Origin: Cytospora piceicola
Taxonomy: Eukaryota > Ascomycota > Sordariomycetes > Diaporthales > Cytosporaceae
Assembly (NCBI GenBank): GCA_023375675.1
Contig: JALQBC010000027.1
Location: 372,001-436,000, forward strand
DNA: 64,000 nt
Direction of reading: 5' to 3'
A model generated the notes under the pieces. The model searched no databases and was not told the origin of the DNA. It saw nothing but the letters and a program-made list of their open reading frames with translations. Made by a program: the position numbers and the translations under genes. Of the stretch, positions 47,660 through 59,277 are shown one piece after another. Each line of letters begins with the position of its first letter. Position 1 is the stretch's first letter.

Positions 47660-49402
47660 TCACGACAGTACAGAATCCTGCGTATCCTCATTGATATCAC
47701 AGCCCTCAAGCTCGGAATCACTTGGTGCGTTCATGGCTGATTTAAGTAGAATCTCCTTAAGCCTCTCCTTCCTGGCACGCCACTCGGCATGCGTCTCGGT
47801 CCTTTGTTTCGTGATGGACGGTGTGACTTGTTGTCCGTTCGAGTACAGATACGACGTGTCACTCATGCCGGACTCCTTGACAACGAGGCCCTGGCCAAGC
47901 CTCCCGTCACCAAGGTGCCATTTCATTGGTTCCATGTGAAGTGCCTGGAGGTGTTTGTCGAGTTCTTCAATGCATCGGAAGACACTTAGCACCCCAGTGC
48001 TGTCGTCCTTCCCGCATTTTCCCCAGCTGCAACAAAGAGTATCCCGAGCCTCCTGGCCATGAACGATGCCAACATGTTTCCGAATGGTTGCTACGTTGTT
48101 CAGTACTGCCTTGCAGCCCGCCCATTCGCACTTGAACTGGAGGAATCGAGGCTGTGACTGGTCGTAAAGGTCTCGAGGCGTGGGCGAAGGAGGCTTGGGT
48201 GGTAGATCCGGGTGAGTCTCGCGGATGCGCCGTATTCTATAGTCAGGTCTTGTCTCCACTCGTCTTGGTCTTGGTCGATCTACGGCACTCGATGAAGGAA
48301 TCGTGTTGTTTTTAGAACCTTTTGGCCGGCCCCGATGGCGGCGTTGAGAGTCCGCGTTAGAGATCGCCGTCGATTCTGGAGGCTGATACTCGTCTGTCGA
48401 TTCGGCTGGGACAAGCTCAAAGTCTGCTGTTTCGGGGTCGGGGGACTCGGGCAATGCATACAGCCCCTCGTAATCTTGATACCCTGTTGCAGTTGAGTTC
48501 AATCCCAAGTCTGCGTTCGGTTCTTGCTGGAACCTGACCGTTGTCATGCTCAAATGCTTTGAGCCATTGACTTTGGCCCCGTCATGGCTGGGGAGATGCT
48601 CAGTCTTCCCTGCGGCTGTCTTTCTACTCCCATTACTCCCATTGACGGCATCCAGAGCTGCTTGCATGCTGATAGCCCCCACAGGCAGAGGAAGAGTCGT
48701 AGACATGAGGCTACGCTCAGTCTGGAACTGCCGCCGAAATTCATCAAGCCTTCCCTCCTCTTCTGCCACACGTCTGGAGCGAGAATAGCCCTCCCAACCG
48801 CGACCAAGGCGTTTGAGCTCTTGTGCGATGGCAAAATCGCTGAATCCATCGTACGTGGCGCCTTTGCGGTGTTTCCTCCTGAACGTGGCAAGCTCTTCAG
48901 CGGTGAGTCTGAAGAAGAAAACATTGTCGTTCCCTGACTTGACATGATTTGGAGATTCCGTTTTGGCAGAAGACTGATGAGAGTTCTTGCTTGATGAGGA
49001 TCTGACTTCTTTGCTTCCTTGATGACCGCGTATTGCTGAAACCCTCTTATCGAGACGCCGCCGCTCGCCGAGTACAGTACGAGGTTCTTTGGGAGAGACT
49101 CGACTAGACAATGGTCCTTTGAGGGACCGCCCCAGGCCGTATCTCAATGCTGCATCTTGCGCTTTAACCCTTGCATTCTGATGAGATTGCTTCGGCGCGA
49201 GTGGCCGGGACGATTTCATCTTCTTCGACGGGCTCGGAGTCTCAGTAACACTGTCATGTTGGGTCAGGTTCGTAGCATTGTGCCCAGCTTGGGACGGTGA
49301 CAAATGGGACGGTAGAGGCTTTGCTCCCGATGGAACAGCTGGTGATGATTGTCCAGGCCTCAGTGATGGCAAGGAATTCGGGTAGGACGGTGACCAGCTC
49401 AT
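47660..49402 (-). CDS. C2H2 zinc-finger protein with AT-hook
   Basis: Single exon of 580 residues. Residues 1-150 are Ser/Pro/Lys-rich and disordered. A conserved-looking block at about 160-210 (FFFRLTAEELATFRRKHRKG, then YDGFSDFAIAQELKRLGRGW) precedes another disordered region. An AT-hook core (RHRGRPKGSKNN, about 353-364) suggests minor-groove binding. At about 421-450 is a C2H2 finger (KCEWAGCKAVLNNVATIRKH then VGIVH; C-x4-C, H-x4-H), followed at about 458-490 by a second, looser Cys/His unit (LCCSWGKCGK ... ELDKHLQALHM). The C-terminus is charged and includes EWRARKERLKEILLKSAM, a possible amphipathic helix. It is probably a nuclear DNA-binding or chromatin protein; the target is unknown. 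It resembles uncharacterised fungal C2H2 proteins rather than any named regulator. Confidence 0.85.
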   Translation of the reverse strand: MSWSPSYPNSLPSLRPGQSSPAVPSGAKPLPSHLSPSQAGHNATNLTQHDSVTETPSPSKKMKSSRPLAPKQSHQNARVKAQDAALRYGLGRSLKGPLSSRVSPKEPRTVLGERRRLDKRVSAIRGHQGSKEVRSSSSKNSHQSSAKTESPNHVKSGNDNVFFFRLTAEELATFRRKHRKGATYDGFSDFAIAQELKRLGRGWEGYSRSRRVAEEEGRLDEFRRQFQTERSLMSTTLPLPVGAISMQAALDAVNGSNGSRKTAAGKTEHLPSHDGAKVNGSKHLSMTTVRFQQEPNADLGLNSTATGYQDYEGLYALPESPDPETADFELVPAESTDEYQPPESTAISNADSQRRHRGRPKGSKNNTIPSSSAVDRPRPRRVETRPDYRIRRIRETHPDLPPKPPSPTPRDLYDQSQPRFLQFKCEWAGCKAVLNNVATIRKHVGIVHGQEARDTLCCSWGKCGKDDSTGVLSVFRCIEELDKHLQALHMEPMKWHLGDGRLGQGLVVKESGMSDTSYLYSNGQQVTPSITKQRTETHAEWRARKERLKEILLKSAMNAPSDSELEGCDINEDTQDSVLS

Positions 49403-51032
49403 GGTGTGTGGCTATCGCACACAATGTCGGTGCACTTGCGCCTTGAAATGCCTGTGTTCATTGGCTCATGACTAGATCCTGGCTCGGTTCCTTGGAGAAT
49501 TCTGTGTCGCGCGAAAATTACCCTGAACAGTCACCGACTGAGACTCAGACCTGGGTAAGGTTTGGTCACGTTCCAAGGTTAGCGTCGCCGTCGACATTGA
49601 CATCGATTACAAGCACGGTGGCGCGTTTGAAAGCGTGTCTCCCCAGTAGACGCACGGACCATATACTCTTATGTGAGGGTCCGCTGCGGGGAGCTCCACC
49701 ACATGCAGGCGGGTTCCTCCGGAACAGAGCTGCCGATAGGAGCCGTAACCACCTGCGGGCACCCAGCCACCACCAAAAGGTACAACCACAACAACAACTA
49801 TAACAACAACAACGACGACAACGTCTCGGAATCAACCGGCGTACAGCTCGGTTGCCGTGAGATTTCCCCCGAGTATGTAAATTCGCTTACGCAGCAAATG
49901 AGATTCTTCGTATCTTCAGCCATTGATTGACATGATGCATCAGCTGACAAATCCCTCACCTTTGGTTCAGCTCGGTATAATATGACACAACAGAATGTTC
50001 CCACCTTGAATCCAAATCAGGTCAAGTTTCGTTGCCTTCTATGAGTATTACTTGTATCGGTACGTGTAGATGAGCCTCATCATGTTACGAAGTGTCATCG
50101 ATTATCACGACCCACCTTGGAAGAAGAGGTGATGTAGAGGTGATCAGCAGTAGCTATGAGCCTCACTCTGACGCGTCCACGAGCCATTGACATCTGACCG
50201 TGTCCCATGACCCGGGATTTGGATATATCTCCGACATTAAAACCCGTATTGCATTGGGTACGTTCACGGCCACGGTTTTGATCAACCATTAAGTCCGGTT
50301 AGACTACAGGCTTACCCAGGAACCGTTGATGTCGATGCAGCTCGTGGAAAGAGGCTTGGGGCAGAACAGATGCCTGGACGCCTTGAGCCTCGTCATCAAC
50401 ACGCATCATAATCGATCTCATCTGACAGTGTAATCTTGACTAAACAGTAATAGTGAACCGAGGTTTTACAGTCAGAAGACACCGCCATGGTTCAGACTTT
50501 CAGATGTTCGCTGAAGGAAAACAACCAGTTGACCTTGACCACAGGGTTCTCACGTGCAAGCCATCAGCACACTCAACTTCTCACCCGAAGAACTTGAGAG
50601 CTACTCTGACAAATCAGGTTTCAGCAGAATATACTTACTTCAATGTTGCCTACTCAAGTACCGTTTACCATATTCACGCTTGTAGTCATCCATATTCCCT
50701 CAAGGAGCCACAGTGCAAGCACACGAGACTCGCAATCAGAAGCGAATGGCATTATTAGTGATAATGTTGCCTCAGTAGATAATTACAAAACTTCAGCGCG
50801 TCCTCGCACATGCAAAATGACCCAGCATTCATAAGTAAGTGGTTGCACGAGCTCCGAACGTAACGCTTTTAGGATGAGAAACCGAGTGGTGTAAATCTGA
50901 AATAGAAGAATGCAGGCAGTAGCAGACCGCAGCATGGAAGAAAAATATCAGGAGTCCCCCAAGTCCCAAAAACAAAAAACCCAGAACCGTCCTCCCCTCG
51001 AACTCGACGAACCGCCTTCCCGGAAGGACCCA
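49403..51032. other. Intergenic region with CAA microsatellite
   Basis: It holds the zinc-finger gene promoter and the GH17 gene 3'UTR. A (CAA)n-type run lies at 49787-49822. The other ORFs are short and without domains. Confidence 0.5.
49787..49822. repeat. CAA/ACG trinucleotide microsatellite
   Basis: An imperfect run of CAA triplets ending in ACGACGACAAC, non-coding. Confidence 0.8.
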
Positions 51033-51947
51033 TCAGCACTTTTGACTGAAATACTCCTGCCCATCAGCGTCCACGACAGCAAAGCTGGGAAGTGCGAACC
51101 AGTCCTGGTAGGTGAACCAGAAAGTGTTCATCTTGTTGAAGGAGGGGCAGGCCACCTGCTGGAAGTAGCTGGCGGCATTCGAGACGCTGGGGACCGCGTC
51201 GCCGTTGGTGCCGCCGTTGACCGGCCACCCCGTCTCCGTGACCCAGACGCTCGGCATGCGGCCGGAGCTGGAGCCCTCGAGCGCCTTGGTGACGGTGTCC
51301 TTGGCCTGGGTGATGGCGTCGTCGAAGAGCACGCGCGCGTTGTCGATGTGGTTGTTGTCCTCGCTCTGGAAGTAGGGGTACACGTCGACGCCGATAAAGT
51401 CGCACGCCCGGATCACCGCCCTGTTGGCCTCCTCGAACCAGGCGTTGGTCGTGTCGACGTGCCCGATCTCGATGAACTTCTTGTCGCCATCATAGCCGTT
51501 GACTTCCTGCACCATGGCGCGGACGTCGTTGATCTTTTTGGTCAGGCTCTTGGGCCCGATGTTGCCGCGGTACAGCGACTCGCTGCCGATGGAGATGCCG
51601 ACCATCCAGTTGAAGCCGTACTGATCTATCGCGTCCAGTAGGGCGCCCTTTTCATTCTCAAAGTCTGAGTCTGAGTCGTCGATGCCTACGAGGATGTGGG
51701 TGCCGGTTGCAATGGCCTCTGGCACTGCGTTCTTGAGACTGTCGCACTTGTGCGAGTAGAAGAGCCTGGCCGCGTTGATGCCGTTGGGGAAGGTCTGGAT
51801 GGCTTGGAACACATCTCTCCAGTCATCCTTGGTCTTGCACCCCGTGCCGTCCGCCGTGTTGGACTTGACGTTGAAGCCTCTCCAGTAGGCCGCCGTCGGT
51901 GTGGCAAGTGTGACAACGAGAGGAAGCAAGGAGTGTGAGATCTTCAT
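51033..51947 (-). CDS. Secreted GH17 glucan endo-1,3-beta-glucosidase
   Basis: Single exon of 304 residues from the ATG at 51947. An upstream in-frame ATG at 52079 would add 44 residues in front of the signal peptide and is unlikely to be used. Residues 1-20 (MKISHSLLPLVVTLATPTAA) are a clean signal peptide. The mature chain opens YWRGFNVKSN like other GH17 proteins. The proposed acid/base Glu123 is in GISIGSESLYRGN (usually GNE; here the Asn is Ser) and the nucleophile Glu238 is in VWVTETGWPVNGG. The protein ends shortly after the domain (FSQKC), with no Ser/Thr linker and no GPI signal, so it should be freely secreted or loosely wall-bound, like yeast Bgl2. Expected role: hydrolysis or transfer of beta-1,3-glucan in cell-wall remodelling. 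Confidence 0.95.
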   Translation of the reverse strand: MKISHSLLPLVVTLATPTAAYWRGFNVKSNTADGTGCKTKDDWRDVFQAIQTFPNGINAARLFYSHKCDSLKNAVPEAIATGTHILVGIDDSDSDFENEKGALLDAIDQYGFNWMVGISIGSESLYRGNIGPKSLTKKINDVRAMVQEVNGYDGDKKFIEIGHVDTTNAWFEEANRAVIRACDFIGVDVYPYFQSEDNNHIDNARVLFDDAITQAKDTVTKALEGSSSGRMPSVWVTETGWPVNGGTNGDAVPSVSNAASYFQQVACPSFNKMNTFWFTYQDWFALPSFAVVDADGQEYFSQKC

Positions 51948-54900
51948 CTTGGCGACGATCAGGAAGGGAAATTGCAAACGGTGATGGCTGAGAAGGAAGG
52001 GCTGAACTGAAACGAAACGAGAGACTGAATGGGATGCGAGAGACCTGGGAGATGATTCTCGAAAGGAGGGGGCAAACACCGTTTAAACAACTTCGCGAGA
52101 AAAGTCGCCTAGGGAGGTATCGAGGCCGCTCGAGCCGAGACCTGACTGCTTCAAGTAGCGAAAAGCCCACGAATCATCTCTGAGGCTGAAACACATGTTA
52201 TCACGGTTCTCAAAAGTGAACCGTCACAACAGAGCCGCAGCCTGCATGAATCTAGTCTCTTTTTCCGGGACAGTGTTGGACGTTGGCGTCGTGCTATTCA
52301 CTACATCTCACACCCACCCGGTCAGCAAGTCTTAGTAGCCCTGTGGTTTATGAGCAGGGGTTCGTGCAGAACAGACGGCAAAGCTCGAGGCGCTATCATG
52401 AAGCCATTGTCAGAGGATGAAATCCCGCGCAAAGGGAAAAGGGTCCGACCTTGCCGGGCCGCCGTGGTATCCCACCATCCCAAAGACGGATCAATCGCAA
52501 CGCCTCGAGACATAAGATCTATGCGGCGGCCGGGCAAAGTAGCTCGCGACGGCTCCCGTTGGCTGCTTTTGGCTGGGGATGCCCAGCAGATATAAATGAA
52601 GTCTTATCTCAAGAAGCAACGCCCGAAATCCAGACTCGCACCCCTTTCGAGGGTGACCGATAAATTACAGTGGCACATTTGTGGCGCCCTGTGTCACCAG
52701 GTTGATTATTTATTATGCAGGTAACCACATCCTATCACTACCGACATGCATCGAGGCGAGGGGAGCTTCCTAGGAGGCAGGGGAGGTTCAGATGTCAGAA
52801 GGGATAGCTAACGTGATCGGCATAAAATTTCCCCTTCCTTCTTTTTTGGTTTTTCCTGGCCGTTCACGGTCACCTGGGCCCTTGCGAGACCCAGATTCCC
52901 ATGACATACCTCTAACCTTTGCAAAAAAATAAAGACATTGACGAATATATGAGCCGAATATTACAACTCAACTGGTTCAACCCTGGGAAGTTTTGGCGAG
53001 ACAGAAATCATCACCAAGGATGTGTAGTTGAGCCACCTTTTGTCTGTCAGGACTTGAGTCTGTCTCGGCAGCGAGCGCCTTCACGGGATCGAGCGTCCGT
53101 GGCGTCATTTTCCCTTATGGCTCGGTTCGTTGGTATGACGGCGGTCTACTGGTCTGTGTAACCTGTCTAATAAGATCTCGGTCCATGCAAGTTGCACGGA
53201 TCCGGATAGATCTGCCATCCGATTTACTGGTAATCAATAGTTACATGTCCGCATGTAATTTACGTAACCATGCATATAGGAGCCTCCCAAGCATGTAACC
53301 ACGTCGATTACCTCAGATCAGAGGCACTGACCATGTCTCTGATCGGAATCGACATATGTGGAGATATTGATCCAGAGCATAAGGATATGGCAGGTGGTCC
53401 ATCCAAACGTGTAGCACTGCACATGTGCTCTGTTTACTTCTCAACGGCGTCTATAACTGCCAGTTATGATTGCCAAGAACTTATGCTCAGGAGGTTGGTT
53501 ATACTTGGTACGGTACTGATGTCATATACTGACTGACATATCAAATAATATCAGCCACTTCCCCAGGCGCCTACCCTAAATAGCCTCCATGTAAGTCTAC
53601 AGGTAAGCAAGCCTCTCACAATTAGGTAGTACTGCCGTGAACCGCCAGGGCACATGACTTACGAACAGAGATTAGCTTATGGAGAAGCAACCTATCCGCC
53701 CTTGGCCGTTCCAGATATACGTCTAACTTTGTTTCTTTTTCGGACCAGTTTTTATGTCACCAAAACAAGAAGCAAATTCTAAAACAAAAGTCATCGTACT
53801 CACTCTGCACGATCCCATATGAGTTAGAGTCGTCTCAGTACATACAGTCCTTTCAGGGGTGACCCTTCGACATCGGACACGTGTTAATTTAAATAAGCTT
53901 CAAAGGGGGGTTGTAGATCACCCGCGTCCGACAGTATCAATTGCAGGGAAATATCCAGAGCAGTCTCTCCCATGATACCTGTACGTAGAAACGGTTGGGG
54001 CCGGATTATTGCATTTATTCACGTGGAAGAGAAGGGATAACGATGTCCCAAGCGACATGGGGACGGCCCCGGGGTTGTGGACTCGCCACTCGTCGACTTC
54101 AGGACATGCGCCACAACAGCCGCATCCTCCATGACGAAACCTTCTGGATATGACTGCTCGTTGACTCAATGCTGAGTCCTGCTTACTGCTATAGACGGTG
54201 CGAAGAAATATGACTATGGTGAGATACACCCCAACGGCAAGTGCATATACTGAATCCTTTACGTGGTGGGCTATGACTGAAGACAGAGACGTCTTGAGTG
54301 GTCATTATGCTTCGAGAAGGTCAGTTGGAGACGTCAATTAGTTGGGAAGACTCCGAAAGAGCCCGCAAATGGCTGAAGGAACCGATGGGCTTGACGACCA
54401 CCACGTTTCCATGATAATGGTACAACGTTACACTCTGATCTTCATCGGACATGGCTTTATCTTCTGGATCCTTCAGGCCACGCTAGACGAGGCTGACAAG
54501 TAGGCCGAGTGACACAGAGATGGTTCGGCTCAGCCTGTACCCGGGCAATCGTAGTCGAGGGTGTGTCGCGGTGACTCAGGGAGATGGATGAATGCGTTCT
54601 GTCACAGTATTGTCCCGGGTATGAGGGCCATTGCTTGTTCTCAGCCTCAATTTCTAGGTACCTAGGTATTGTGCGAGCCTCGGACGTCCAAGATATTCAC
54701 TTATTATGCAATGATGATATGGTATAATAAATAAGTAGAGGATCCCAGTTATTCAGGTTGTGCTATCCCATGCTGATGATTATAATCATTTATGGTGATT
54801 TGCCCTATTCATTTTTCACACTTGTGTATTCCCTCAATTATGGTTAGCTCACAAGAAAGTTAACGCAAATGGCTACGGAAAAATTATTTGAAGATTACAG

Positions 54901-57098
54901 GTGGGTACGGTAAGGGTTATATGAGAATTGGGAACTAAATCCAATAACTATATAATTTCGGTTCATTGAATTGCAGGTGCCTTGTATACTGAGATATAAG
55001 AAATACGCATTGGTGGGTCTTATACTTACCCAAGTACATAGACAAGCCTGATTATACCTCATTGAGCTTAAGTGCTATGGCGGGATAAACTTTTCAATAT
55101 TACAACCGTGATACGTCCTCAGAATGCGCAGGGCGATAGGTACTTCAAAGGCGATAACGGTTTTCATCTGGATGGAATAGTTTTCGAGGACGCGATTGTC
55201 CACAGCTTAAGTACTGCCTACCTAGGTAGTCTCAGAACTTAGTTAGCAGCAGAAACAGACCTCTACCCCAGACGACAGCAAGCTTCTTAGAGAGGGCAGC
55301 TTTCCCGCGGCATCAGTTTCAAGCCCTACAACAATATGATCTAGCTCAATGCAAGTGACCTTAATTAACACCACCCCAATCTTGGTCAGAATTGTAACAC
55401 TCACTTCAAAGCGTTGCTTCGAGGTAATATATACCTTCCGTTTGGATGGTTGCACTGGTGTTTATTTGATCTTATTAGGCGGGCGAATATATATCAATAT
55501 AAATAACCACCCCAACAATCTGACACCAGTCCTAGTGCTTCTTTACTGCAGCAGTTAAAGATCCTCAGTACGTACCCAAGTACCTCTGTGTACTGTGGCT
55601 TGTCTATGTGTGCATTGTTTTGTTCCATGGTGGCGGTGTCCTGCTTCAATGTTGATGGGAGTGAGGCCAGGTCAGGTCAGTCACGTGCAGCAGTATTTCT
55701 TTATACCTTTCTTCCTTCGGACTCATTCCAATTGTCCCCACCACCGCCGCCGAACTCTCAATCACGACAATCCACAAAAGACAAAAACGTTGACTACTGC
55801 GACAAAAACATCGTCACAGCAACAACACCGACAACCAGGCCGTCGTGGGGTCTTCGCTGCAGCTCCACCTAAGCCGTAAACTATGCGTCAGCCCCTGGGG
55901 TATGCCCATAGGGAGAGACCCGTCCACTGCTGAGATGGTCCGGTCTTCCGTCATTAACGCAGCAAAGTTGGCAGCGCGCTCTCAATCGTAATATCTATAA
56001 CAATGGGAGGCTGCCGAGGTATGACAACAACATGGTAGATGGCCCTGAAGAAGCCGTCCTGGACGTATAAATTATCAACAGATAACAACAACAACTACTA
56101 CTACTACTTCACGGTCTCCTAAATTCACCTCACAGACGAAATGAAGCATGGTGTACCTGGACAGGAAGGTCTCGAGCGACGAGATCACCGGGACTTAGCA
56201 GCGTCTTGCCGGGTAAATCAACCTGCTTTAATAGAGCATCGTCAACATTACAGCGTCCGGGGTCAAGTCTCTTGTCGGGGTAAAAAATCGGGAGAAAATA
56301 TTATCAGTAGGGACGGGGATGCACCAGGAACAGAATACAAAAGGCAAAGATGTATCCGACTGGTATGCCTCGACATTCTCGTACACCCAGGACCTGGCAG
56401 TAAGTGTACCGATGAGGAGGCCTAGGAGGAGAGGTGAAGAATACGTGTGTGAGTGTTAGTATGTCCATCCGCCTCCCCTCGGTGCCACAATTACATACAT
56501 ACCTGAGTACCTATTCGTTGATGAGCCTAGAGTAAGATGCGCAGCTTTCTCATGCTCCTGTCATCGAGACCTCGGGATTACAGGTAGCTTCGCATCGTGA
56601 TGATGATCTTCAAGTCTCAATATGTTGGTGTCTTTATACCTGGTTACTTGGAAGGCTTGATTGACTGTGGTCTCAGGGGTGGATTGTGTGTCGTATAGTT
56701 TGCCGCAAGTTTCTGTAGTACCTAGGTAACCACATGAAGACTTGCCCTATGAGACTATTGATGGTATTGACTCTTGGAAAGCATTTTAGGTATAGAACCG
56801 AAATCGTTGGCAATAAAATGAGCAACGGGTACATGATCTGAGAATCATATCCGACAGGCCCGAGTGACTGGCCCACACATCAATCAGCCCCATGGTCCAG
56901 ATGTCTCCAGATGTCTTAAGGCATAACGTCGGCCATAAGTCAATGCTCGTCATGGTAAATTGGCAATCACAACTTCCAAAAGTCTATGATATTGAACCAC
57001 AGTGAAGAATAACGAGTAGTAAGAATCTGACATTCTCACCAGGCTGGAGCTGGAGTCTTGTTTAATTTCTGGGGATAGGAGTGATAATATTCAACCTC
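51948..57098. other. 5.2-kb gene-poor interval
   Basis: The right-hand 5'UTR/promoter of the GH17 gene is at 51948-52400. Beyond it only short ORFs occur, among them 88 codons plus (53270-53536), 103 codons minus (53918-54229) and 70 codons minus (55243-55455, with an ankyrin-like end). CCTAGG palindromes lie at 54654-54669, 55217-55230 and near 56720, and ACA/ACT trinucleotide runs at about 56085-56108. Confidence 0.45.
54654..54669. repeat. CCTAGG-family palindrome
   Basis: CTAGGTACCTAGGTATT in non-coding DNA, the same unit as at 3351 and 18333. Confidence 0.8.
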
Positions 57099-58152
57099 CT
57101 ATACTTGAGACGGGATTTCCCCAAGACGACACGCCAACTCTCCACTGTCTATCCTCTTCACGGGATCCGCCTCCAACATCTCAGCAAGCAAACCCTTCTC
57201 CCCACCAGCCAACCTCCTCCTCCACCCCTCTACTTGACCCAACCACGTCAGCATCTCCCTCCTCACTTCCTCCTTCACAAAGACCTCCGGCAAGATCCAC
57301 CCCCCATCCGGCAGCGGCAAGTACCCAAACGCAAAGAGCATGGTCACGCCCAACGCCCACACATCGCCTTCCATCCCCTTCCTCCTCTGCAAGTACTCCG
57401 GCGGCGCATAGGGCGGCGTTCCCGAGGGGTTGAAGAAGTCTTCCGGCAGGACCTTGCGGTTCAGTGCCGCACCGAAGTCGATAAGCACGCTGTTTTGAGA
57501 CTGGGGGTCCCATATGATATTATCAGGCTTGACGTCGTCATGTATCAATGAACAGGTGTTATGTATGTGTGCTAGGACGCTGGACATCTGCGTCCATATA
57601 GTAACGCTGTCGGACAGTGGGAGGGTGGACTTCATATCAGAATCGACATATCTATCGAGGCTCTGGCCTGGCGCGAAACGCAGTGTAAGGGTGCTGCACG
57701 AGGTATCGGCATCGAGTAGCCGAGTAATGTTTTCCTAGCGGGTGCTGTTAGCTACATGCGTAGACTGTAAGGTTCATATATTAATTATTAGGAATCGGGG
57801 TGTGGCGCACATGTAATCCTACTAGCCTCAAAGCTTCGAGTTCGTTTGTGAATCGGCTTGCCGTACGTGGGTCGTCTCGGTGTCGACATCTCTTGATGGC
57901 CACTTTTATCCCATGTCGTTGATAGCTTGCTATGGTGGAGTGATGCGTCCTCGCGATCAGGGTCTCTGGTGGATGCTCGTCGTTACCGAGCTGGTCCTCT
58001 TGCAAGGTGCTATCGACTGCTTCCATCCCGATCGAATTGGGGTTCGAAGAAGCTTGTGTAGACCGACATAAAATGCTGTGCAGGTTATTCCAATAATTAT
58101 GCAGACCAAATGTATTTATGTTAGCACTACGAATGAATTTGAACGGTATCAA
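57099..58152 (-). CDS. Small atypical protein kinase (non-RD)
   Basis: Two exons, 58152..57823 and 57734..57099, are joined in phase 0 by an 88-nt intron (GTAGGA..GCTAG) and encode 321 residues. The start could instead be the ATG at 58026 (MEAVDSTLQEDQ, 279 residues), or there may be an upstream exon. Kinase landmarks in order: VAIK lysine (residue 87), the Glu of TNELEALRL, the catalytic loop LIHDDVKPDNIIWD with Asp177, LIDFGAAL (DFG 196-198), PPYAPPEYL as APE-like and GDVWALGVTML. The Arg of HRD is Asp (a non-RD kinase), and the usual glycine-rich loop is not visible before the Lys (ARTHHSTIASYQRHGIKVAI). It is close to the minimal length of a kinase domain with no extra domain. It is probably a Ser/Thr kinase of a lineage-expanded fungal group; activity is plausible but the substrate is unknown. 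Confidence 0.85.
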
Positions 58153-59150
58153 GCCGCGATCCTACAGTCTCCTAAGCTCCCACCAATAGGTTATCGGCAA
58201 GGACGTCTGCCACGGTCGAGATGGTGACTCAGACCGAAGCCAAGCTCGGATTGCCCGTCCATTTCTAAAGACCAATTATTCATTGTCTTTCACTTCAAAC
58301 TTGAATTGATTCCCGAATTTTGAGTAATCATTATTGTATGAATCTGGATTCAGCCATAATCCAGATGTCTCTTCTGCGGGCTTAGAAGTCAACGAGCAAT
58401 CCTTCTCAGCAGAACTTGCCCGACGGGGCACGCGTTACTCTCCGGGCCAGCAACTGCTCTCTTAGACAGGTATAGAGTCCCACCAAACCTGACACAGAGG
58501 TTGATAGCGTGCAGATCATATAGAGCCCGGACTGGGTGGGTCGATTCTGCGACGAACGCTTTCAACTCTCCCCCGGAACGTTTAGCGAGTCTGGGCCCTA
58601 TCCTTTTGGTAAACATGGTCTATACCGGGGTATATATATGTACTACGGGGCCTGTAGGGATGGCGACTTGGATCTCCTCGCAGCATTTACGGGATCTCTA
58701 TGGTAAGGTAAGACCAGCTAAACAGGCTGTGAAGGTCTCCCACGCTTGAGAGGAGCAATGATCTCATCAGGGTCTCCATGTGCTGATCCCTCTTTGCATC
58801 CGCCACGTGGATATTGTCCGACAAACTGGGTACAGAAGCCTCTTTGGAAACTTTCGAGATCTTCAGGGCCCGGAAGTGTGATCGTCCTGGTGACCCACGG
58901 ACTGCATGTTGGGATGGGAGTAGCTGGTGCGTAACTTTGCAGCACTGACCTTGACACCACTGCCGCCGCCACTTTTCACGACCATTCGAAAATAATAGAG
59001 AAAAGACGCAAAAAGAGAGACGAATCGTCGCGGGCAATCCAGGCGTGGCTCGTCAGTCAACATGCGGACCCCAACAATCCGTCTCCCTTCTTCACCACAC
59101 ACACCACCACCACCACCACCTGAATGCTCGATTCTCAACCAAAAGAAAAC
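58153..59150. other. Intergenic region between kinase and tRNA-Lys
   Basis: No gene supported. An ACC microsatellite lies at 59095-59120. Confidence 0.5.
59095..59120. repeat. ACC trinucleotide microsatellite
   Basis: ACACACACCACC then a run of ACC, non-coding. Confidence 0.85.
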
Positions 59151-59156
59151 AAAAAA
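59151..59156 (-). terminator. Pol III terminator of tRNA-Lys
   Basis: A run of six T on the transcribed strand about 30 nt past the tRNA 3' end, inside a longer T-rich stretch. Confidence 0.7.
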
Positions 59157-59184
59157 GAAATGAGGCGATAATCGCCGGGAATTG

Positions 59185-59277
59185 AGCCCGACGTGGGGGT
59201 CGAACCCACAACCTTGAGATAATTCAGAATCGTGAGATACTAAGAGTCTCACGCTCTACCGATTGAGCTAGCCGGGC
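59185..59277 (-). tRNA. tRNA-Lys(CTT) with 20-nt intron
   Basis: A complete cloverleaf reads from 59277: acceptor GCCCGGC/GTCGGGC (one G-T pair), D-stem GCTC/GAGC with loop AATCGGTA, anticodon stem TGAGA/TCTCA with loop CTCTTAA (anticodon CTT), variable loop AGGTT and T-arm GTGGG-TTCGACC-CCCAC. The loop is interrupted after position 37 by a 20-nt intron (59240..59221), the canonical site for nuclear tRNA introns. CCA is not encoded. Confidence 0.97.

Noticed and set aside
50910..51641. 243-codon plus-strand ORF opposite the GH17 gene
   Set aside because: It is an antisense shadow of a GC-rich coding region; the GH17 frame on the minus strand has a signal peptide and catalytic motifs.
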